A DNA stretch of 10,040 nt from positions 1-10,040 of the forward strand of contig PRDT01000077.1 in the NCBI GenBank assembly GCA_003173995.1, given 5' to 3'. The translations under genes and the position numbers were made by a program. This document shows positions 5,565 through 10,040 of this stretch, piece by piece. This DNA is from Candidatus Levyibacteriota bacterium. GTDB lineage: Bacteria > Patescibacteriota > Microgenomatia > Levybacterales > UBA12049. Position 1 is the stretch's first letter. Every line of letters begins with the position of its first letter. The notes beneath the pieces are model-generated. The model did no database searches. It saw nothing but the letters and a program-made list of their open reading frames with translations, and was not told where the DNA came from.

Positions 5565-7379
5565 ATGATAACAAATCCTGATAAAATTAGAAATGTTGCC
5601 GTTATCGCTCACGTCGACCATGGCAAAACAACGTTAGTTGATTTCCTTCTCAAGCAATCTCATACATTCAGAGAAAATGAAGAAGCCATGCAACAAACCA
5701 CTATTTTAGACTCCAATCCACTGGAAAGAGAACGTGGAATTACCATTTTGGCAAAAAACACAGCAGTAACCTATAAAGATATTAAAATTAACATTATTGA
5801 TACTCCAGGCCATGCTGACTTTTCAGGTGAAGTAGAACGAACACTGAATATGGCTGATGGAGCTTTGCTTATTGTTGATGCGCAGGAAGGTCCAATGCCT
5901 CAAACCAAATTTGTGTTAAAAAAAGCTCTCCAATTAGGACTGAAGATTATTGTTGTTATTAATAAAATTGACAAACCTCTTGCTAATATTCCGCACACTA
6001 TAGAGCGTATTAGTGATCTTTTCCTTGAACTTGCAACAGACACTGAACACTTAGAATTCCCAGTTCTTTATGCAATTGGAAGAGAAGGTAAGTCTGGCAA
6101 GACAGAAGATGAAGCACGAAATAACTCTACCCTTGAAACACTATTTGATGAAATAATCCAGTATATTCCATCACCAAAAGTTGCAGAAGGACCTTTCCAA
6201 ATGCTAGTAACAGCTCTTGATTACGATACACATAAAGGAAAGCACGTTATTGGTCGTGTTGTGAGAGGAACGCTTAAAAAAGGGCAATCCCTTGTATTGC
6301 TTCACGAGAATGGAACAACTTCAGCACGAGCAGCAACAATTGCTATTACTTATGGTCTTAAGAAAACAGAAGTTGATGAAGTTGGAGCAGGAGAAATTGT
6401 TGATATGACAGGTGTTGATGGAGCTACAATTGGAGATACGTTAGCTGATCCATCTGACCCAACACCACTTGAAAGAATTGCTGTTGAAGAGCCAACTATT
6501 AAAATTTCCATGGGCCCAAATACCTCACCATTTGCTGGAAAAGAAGGTAAATTTACCACTTCACGACAAATTTTAGAAAGACTTGAAAAAGAACTCGAGA
6601 CCAATGTTGCGCTGCGCCTTGAGAATGTTGGAGATAAATTTATTCTTTCTGGAAGAGGCGAACTCCATTTATCAGTCTTGATTGAAACCCTGAGACGAGA
6701 AGGTTATGAATTTCAAGTAGGCAAGCCAGAAGTTATTACTAAAATGGTTGATGGGGTTGAGATGGAACCAGTGGAAGATGTCATCATTGACGTCCCAGAT
6801 GATTATGTTGGTTCTGTTACTCAGGAATTAGGACAAAGAAAGGGAACAATGACCAACATGGAACCAGATGGGAAAGGCAATACTCGTCTTGAATATACTA
6901 TTGCTTCCAAAAACCTTCTTGGTATGCGAAGTGATCTACTTACTCAAACTAAAGGCACTGCTGTTATTAATACACTTTTCAATGGCTATCAAGAACTTAC
7001 TCCAGCTTTGGAGAAGCTTCGAAACGGAGTACTTATTGCATCTGAAGCAGGCGTTACCCTTGCCTATGGCCTTGGAAATGCGCAGGAAAGAGGCATTACC
7101 TTTGTTGAGCCAGGTACACAAATTTATGAAGGCATGATTGTTGGACTTAACTCAAGAAGAGATGATATTGAAGTGAATGTCACAAAAGAAAAAAAGCAAA
7201 CAAATATGCGCTCTAAAGGAGAAGGAGTCAAGCTTGTTTTAACTCCTGCGACTATCATGAGTCTTGAGCAGTATTTAGATTTTTTGGAAGATGACGAATT
7301 ACTAGAAGTAACACCAGTCTCTCTTCGACCTCGAAAAAGATATCTCACGAAAATTGACCGAGTCAGAGCTGCCAGATAA
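5565..7379 (+). CDS. typA: Translational GTPase TypA/BipA
   Basis: 604 residues, normal length for the family. TypA/BipA is a ribosome-associated EF-G-like GTPase that helps ribosome assembly and translation under stress and cold. The G domain fills residues 1 to about 200: G1 AHVDHGKT (15-22), switch I RERGITI (55-61), G3 DTPGH (79-83), G4 NKID (133-136). G5 reads YAIGREG (169-175) where most TypA proteins have a YASA-type motif. The EF-Tu-like domain II follows, then EF-G-like domains III and V ([17 protein letters not shown] is typical) and the BipA-specific C-terminal domain, ending in [17 protein letters not shown] as in known members. The start was placed at 5565 because [20 protein letters not shown] matches family N-termini; the frame is open upstream to a TTG at 5529 that lies before the predicted transcription start. 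There is no Shine-Dalgarno. It is monocistronic or reads into the hydrolase gene 53 bases on. Confidence 0.97.
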   Translation: MITNPDKIRNVAVIAHVDHGKTTLVDFLLKQSHTFRENEEAMQQTTILDSNPLERERGITILAKNTAVTYKDIKINIIDTPGHADFSGEVERTLNMADGALLIVDAQEGPMPQTKFVLKKALQLGLKIIVVINKIDKPLANIPHTIERISDLFLELATDTEHLEFPVLYAIGREGKSGKTEDEARNNSTLETLFDEIIQYIPSPKVAEGPFQMLVTALDYDTHKGKHVIGRVVRGTLKKGQSLVLLHENGTTSARAATIAITYGLKKTEVDEVGAGEIVDMTGVDGATIGDTLADPSDPTPLERIAVEEPTIKISMGPNTSPFAGKEGKFTTSRQILERLEKELETNVALRLENVGDKFILSGRGELHLSVLIETLRREGYEFQVGKPEVITKMVDGVEMEPVEDVIIDVPDDYVGSVTQELGQRKGTMTNMEPDGKGNTRLEYTIASKNLLGMRSDLLTQTKGTAVINTLFNGYQELTPALEKLRNGVLIASEAGVTLAYGLGNAQERGITFVEPGTQIYEGMIVGLNSRRDDIEVNVTKEKKQTNMRSKGEGVKLVLTPATIMSLEQYLDFLEDDELLEVTPVSLRPRKRYLTKIDRVRAAR

Positions 7380-7394
7380 TATCTCTCCCGACCA

Positions 7395-7422
7395 TTGACT
7401 TAGTCCTCTATTACGTTATACT
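7395..7422 (+). promoter_or_regulatory. Promoter of the SGNH-like gene (leaderless)
   Basis: -35 TTGACT (7395-7400), 16-base spacer, -10 TATACT (7417-7422), near consensus. The ATG at 7433 is only ten bases after the -10 box, so the mRNA would start within about four bases of the start codon. No ribosome binding site is present, and the 19-bp dyad seen at the left-block promoters is absent here. Confidence 0.65.
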
Positions 7423-7432
7423 CACATGTGGC

Positions 7433-8917
7433 ATGAGTTTTGGCTCACCCGAAGATCAACGAAAGCGTGCCTCATTTCGCGCGGGTTTTGACGTCCTTAG
7501 AAGGTCACTCCGCCCGATTACTGATGAAGATTATTTCCATCCAGAAGTACCGACAGAGCCACTAAGCCGCAGACGACTTATCAGAGATCCAAGTAAAGAA
7601 GCGCTCAAACATGGCGCATCTATTTTAGGCGACTCATGGGATCTGATCCAAGATATTGTTAACTTTAGTGTCGATAGGATGATGAGCAGACGAAAAATGA
7701 TGATAAGTAGTTTTATTTTAACTGTCGCAGCAGCTGGAGTAATAAAAGTACTCTCTGAAAATCCTAATCTTATTCCTGACCTTATCCAAGACGCACGACT
7801 TGCGCCAAAACTAGGCCCTGTCTGGAGTGAGCTTCAAGAATTGTCCAAACCTCTTTCCAATAGTGATTTATTAGGCATGCTTCATAACCCCTATAAAAAA
7901 ATCGAACTCACGGCCGAAGAAGCAGCCACAGTAAAAATTGTAGGTAATGCTGATAGTGAATATCTCAAAGACGGTGTAAGACACAATCACTTTGGATATG
8001 CACAGCCAGACTCATGGATCGCATTTTCAGAGGACAAACTCAACGCTGGCCTTGAAGCAATTGGCGTTACTGGGCAAGTCACTTCTGCAAATTATGCTCA
8101 ACCAGGAGCATCAAGCGAAGGCCTTATTGGTCATCAGAAATATGCAGGAAATGTTCAGTTGGGGGCTCTGACTGTTGATGACATGACACCTGATTTAAAG
8201 GGAGAAATTCCCCCAAGACAAATGATGATAGACCATGAAGGGACCCTTATTGCAACTGTTGGTCTTCACGGCGACGACATGCGAGATACCGCGGACTTGG
8301 TCTTAGGCTACATTAGAGAAGGAGGACCAAAGTATGATAGAGAATTTGCTGACTTTATTAGAAATCCAAGTCGAAATACGCTTACTGACCATACCGCAGA
8401 TGTCTTAGTTGAATGTCTTAATTCATACAAGAGGGATAAAGACCGTATCAAAACAAATTTTGCAAAAGCACTGGATATCTACCGAGACATTTATGCCCAG
8501 AGAAAAGGAAGGGGCAAAATGCATCTGGTAGTTACCCAACCGCTTCGCCTTGATGAAGCAGAAAGTGCCCCTTACGCACCACTTGATGCAGAGAGAGGCG
8601 TCACTGGCAAGGTGAATATCAAAGATTATGGTCAAGGTGGCAAGATGGCAGGACTTTTGGTGACGGTGCCCTTTTACCAGATTGAACGTGACCTTTTGGC
8701 ACGATTTGAGGCCGACACAGGGGTCCAAGTAACCTCTTTGCCTTTCTTAGATTTGTCAGGCAGACCAGAGCTGTGTGCTGATGATGGGCATTTCAACCGA
8801 GACGGGCAAAATGAAGTTGCCAATCTATTTATGCAGCTATTTAACATCTCTCACCCAGACTCACCTCAACAGCTCAGATTCACGAGAGAAGGAGGACCTC
8901 TTCTTATGGCAGCTTAG
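7433..8917 (+). CDS. Membrane-anchored SGNH/GDSL-like hydrolase (divergent)
   Basis: 494 residues. An unusually long basic N-terminal region (1-88, many Arg) precedes one membrane span (about 89-107, MMISSFILTVAAAGVIKVL), placing residues 108-494 outside the cell. The outer part resembles an SGNH hydrolase: VGNADSEYL (170-178) in the place of the GDS block, N220 and PGASSEG (224-230) like block II, VGLHGDDM (276-283) like block III with Asp where GxND has Asn, LVVTQPL (365-371), and DDGHFNRDG (450-458) as the D-x-x-H block V. Such enzymes use Ser, Asp and His to cut ester bonds; relatives near deacetylases often act on O-acetyl groups of cell-wall or capsule sugars. The Ser would be S175, D450 and H453 the other triad members. 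The fold call rests on motif order, not an alignment; block III is weak. The start at 7433 fits the leaderless promoter. It may affect the same surface polymer as the deacetylase, which is inference. Confidence 0.7.
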   Translation: MSFGSPEDQRKRASFRAGFDVLRRSLRPITDEDYFHPEVPTEPLSRRRLIRDPSKEALKHGASILGDSWDLIQDIVNFSVDRMMSRRKMMISSFILTVAAAGVIKVLSENPNLIPDLIQDARLAPKLGPVWSELQELSKPLSNSDLLGMLHNPYKKIELTAEEAATVKIVGNADSEYLKDGVRHNHFGYAQPDSWIAFSEDKLNAGLEAIGVTGQVTSANYAQPGASSEGLIGHQKYAGNVQLGALTVDDMTPDLKGEIPPRQMMIDHEGTLIATVGLHGDDMRDTADLVLGYIREGGPKYDREFADFIRNPSRNTLTDHTADVLVECLNSYKRDKDRIKTNFAKALDIYRDIYAQRKGRGKMHLVVTQPLRLDEAESAPYAPLDAERGVTGKVNIKDYGQGGKMAGLLVTVPFYQIERDLLARFEADTGVQVTSLPFLDLSGRPELCADDGHFNRDGQNEVANLFMQLFNISHPDSPQQLRFTREGGPLLMAA

Positions 8918-8961
8918 TATCGTGAAAGTGCGTTCTAGACGCCTTCTAGGACGTCTGATAC
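8917..8961 (+). other. Long imperfect hairpin at the end of the SGNH-like gene
   Basis: An inner stem pairs 8930-8939 with 8945-8954 (ten pairs including two G-U) around a 5-base loop. An outer stem pairs GTATC (8917-8921) with GATAC (8957-8961). TTATTTT follows at 8964-8970. It may act as a weak terminator, but it also overlaps the probable promoter of the next gene. Confidence 0.4.
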
Positions 8962-8964
8962 ACT
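8956..8964 (+). promoter_or_regulatory. Possible extended -10 promoter of the flavin reductase gene
   Basis: TGATACACT has the TGN extension plus TACACT. The GTG start at 8971 is six bases further on, so transcription would begin at or next to the start codon. No convincing -35 is visible. Confidence 0.4.
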
Positions 8965-8970
8965 TATTTT

Positions 8971-9531
8971 GTGAAAAAGCTATTCATTCTCATTATTGAA
9001 GGGACAACTCGTCCAAAAAGAGAGTCTATAAAAGCAGCAAAATTTATTTACGAAGTAGGAAAGACCATTGAGGAAATAGACGTAACACTTGTTTCTCCTG
9101 AAGATTTCAATTTACCTTACGATGGAAATGATGATGAAAACAGAGACCCAAGATATACAGAACTTACGGCAAAAGCAGATGCATTTTTTATTGTCACCCC
9201 TGAATACAATCATAGTTTTCCCGGGACATTAAAACGACTGCTCGACGCTGAACTTGATAACTATATTCATAAACCTGTTGCCTTTGCAGGTGTATCCAAT
9301 GGAAGTTGGGGTGGAGTACGAGCGATAGAAGCACTAACAATGAGTGTTAGGGAAATGGGACTTGTTGCAACATTTACTGATATGCACTTTCCTCGAGTCC
9401 AAGATATGTTTGATGAAAATGGAAAGATTATTGATGAAAAGAATATTAAGCGAGTAAAGAAGTCTTTCAACGAACTCATTTGGATGGCAAAGACATTAAA
9501 ATACGGACGTGATACTATTAAATCTGCATAA
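8971..9531 (+). CDS. NAD(P)H-dependent FMN reductase-like flavoprotein
   Basis: 186 residues starting with GTG. This is a flavodoxin-fold protein of the NADPH-dependent FMN reductase family (PF03358, SsuE/ArsH/chromate-quinone reductase type). Evidence: a first strand and phosphate loop region LIIEGTTRPKRESI (7-20), the hallmark TPEYNHSFPGTLKRLLD (76-92) that holds the flavin ring, and VSNGSWGGVRA (108-118) that closes the site. Length is normal. Members reduce FMN, quinones, azo dyes or metals with NAD(P)H in the cytoplasm; which substrate applies cannot be told. The first loop reads EGTTR where many relatives have GSxR, a mild variation. The gene has no Shine-Dalgarno, and its start directly follows a possible -10 box. 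Its stop overlaps the start of the ABC ATPase gene (TAATG), so the two are translated together; a functional link may be only economy of space. Confidence 0.88.
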   Translation: MKKLFILIIEGTTRPKRESIKAAKFIYEVGKTIEEIDVTLVSPEDFNLPYDGNDDENRDPRYTELTAKADAFFIVTPEYNHSFPGTLKRLLDAELDNYIHKPVAFAGVSNGSWGGVRAIEALTMSVREMGLVATFTDMHFPRVQDMFDENGKIIDEKNIKRVKKSFNELIWMAKTLKYGRDTIKSA

Positions 9532-10040
9532 TGGCATCTATTATTCAAGTTGATCACCTCGTTAAAAAATACAAGAAAGCAGAAAAAAATGCTGTTGATG
9601 ATATTTCTTTTGAAGTTGCAGGAGGAGAATTCTTTGCACTATTAGGCCCAAATGGAGCAGGCAAGACTACAACAATTTCTATTATCACTACAACTCTTTC
9701 CAAGACCTCAGGCAGTGTCACCATTGCAGGATTTGACCTTGATGCCCATCAAAATGATGTGAGACACGCAATTGGCGTTATCTTTCAAAACCCTAGTCTT
9801 GACCTCAATTTAACAGCAGAAGAGAATATTAGATTTCATACTAGCCTCTATGGCCTGTACCCATTTCGACCTTCTTATGCGCTGATGCCAAGTGTTTATA
9901 AAAAACGAGTTGAAGAGCTGACTGAAGTTCTTAATATTAAGAATGACATTTTTAAACCTATCAAAACTTTCTCCGGCGGTATGAAAAGAAAATTAGAAAT
10001 TGTGAGAAGCCTTATGCATAAGCCAAAAATCCTTTTTTTA
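9531..10040 (+). CDS. ABC-2 type transporter ATP-binding protein (partial)
   Basis: The first 170 residues; the gene runs off the window. It is an ABC ATPase, with Walker A GPNGAGKTT (39-47), Q-loop IFQNPSLD (Q86), signature FSGGMKRK (147-154) and the start of Walker B (KPKILFL, 164-170) cut just before the catalytic Asp-Glu. The GPNGAGKTTTI and FSGGMKRKLEI forms are typical of ABC-2 exporters of the drug, polysaccharide or lipid type (DrrA/NodI/CcmA group). The membrane partner is expected just downstream. An insert of about 20 residues between Q-loop and signature (LYPFRPSYALMPSVYKKR) is longer than in most DrrA-like proteins. The ATG is inside the stop of the flavoprotein gene (TAATG), implying translational coupling. 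Cytoplasmic side of the membrane. The exported substrate is unknown. Confidence 0.93.
   Translation, partial: MASIIQVDHLVKKYKKAEKNAVDDISFEVAGGEFFALLGPNGAGKTTTISIITTTLSKTSGSVTIAGFDLDAHQNDVRHAIGVIFQNPSLDLNLTAEENIRFHTSLYGLYPFRPSYALMPSVYKKRVEELTEVLNIKNDIFKPIKTFSGGMKRKLEIVRSLMHKPKILFL

Noticed and set aside
6350..6604. Other antisense or off-frame open frames within typA and the hydrolase gene
   Set aside because: No start signals, and the opposite strand is firmly assigned to conserved proteins.
1..10040. CRISPR arrays, tRNA/rRNA genes, insertion sequences, attachment sites
   Set aside because: No regularly spaced repeats, cloverleaf sequences, terminal inverted repeats, transposase or integrase motifs were seen.

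Overview
The window is AT-rich, densely coded bacterial DNA with the standard code (no in-frame TGA read as sense). Several genes look leaderless or nearly so. Together with many proteins of unknown family, a one-TM envelope protein with a Pro/Thr linker and small intergenic gaps, this suggests an uncultivated small-genome lineage, possibly Patescibacteria/CPR (Microgenomates-like). That placement is an inference from style; no rRNA or marker set is present. I see no tRNA, rRNA, CRISPR, IS element or prophage.

Layout. Left block (1-4049): the 3' end of an unknown gene, then a divergent AAA+ ATPase (611-1864, +), a multi-span membrane protein with a charged helical middle (1982-3049, +), and a single-pass surface protein (3046-3987, -) that meets its neighbour tail to tail with a 4-base overlap. 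Middle block (4050-5481, -): a small polytopic membrane protein with conserved His/Asp/Glu residues, followed 13 bases later by a membrane-anchored NodB-type polysaccharide deacetylase. Right block (5565-10040, +): the translational GTPase TypA/BipA, a membrane-anchored SGNH/GDSL-like hydrolase, an NADPH-dependent FMN-reductase-like flavoprotein, and the start of an ABC-2 type ATPase gene overlapping it by one base.

The most notable structure is regulatory. The AAA+ gene, the membrane-protein gene and the surface-protein gene each have the same promoter block: a 19-bp dyad (ATTCGYW, 5 bases, WRCGAAT) whose last T is the first T of a -35 box (TTGAGC, TTGGTT, TTGAGC), then exactly 17 bases, then a -10 box (TATACT, TATTAT, TAAAAT). 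I found no other copy of the dyad in the window. This defines a small regulon of one ATPase and two envelope proteins on both strands, suggesting they work together in an undescribed envelope process. The regulator is not in view.

The middle and right blocks add cell-surface carbohydrate enzymes (deacetylase, SGNH esterase candidate) around the housekeeping gene typA. The typA promoter and that of the divergent membrane gene are the two halves of one perfect palindrome, so they probably compete for RNA polymerase.
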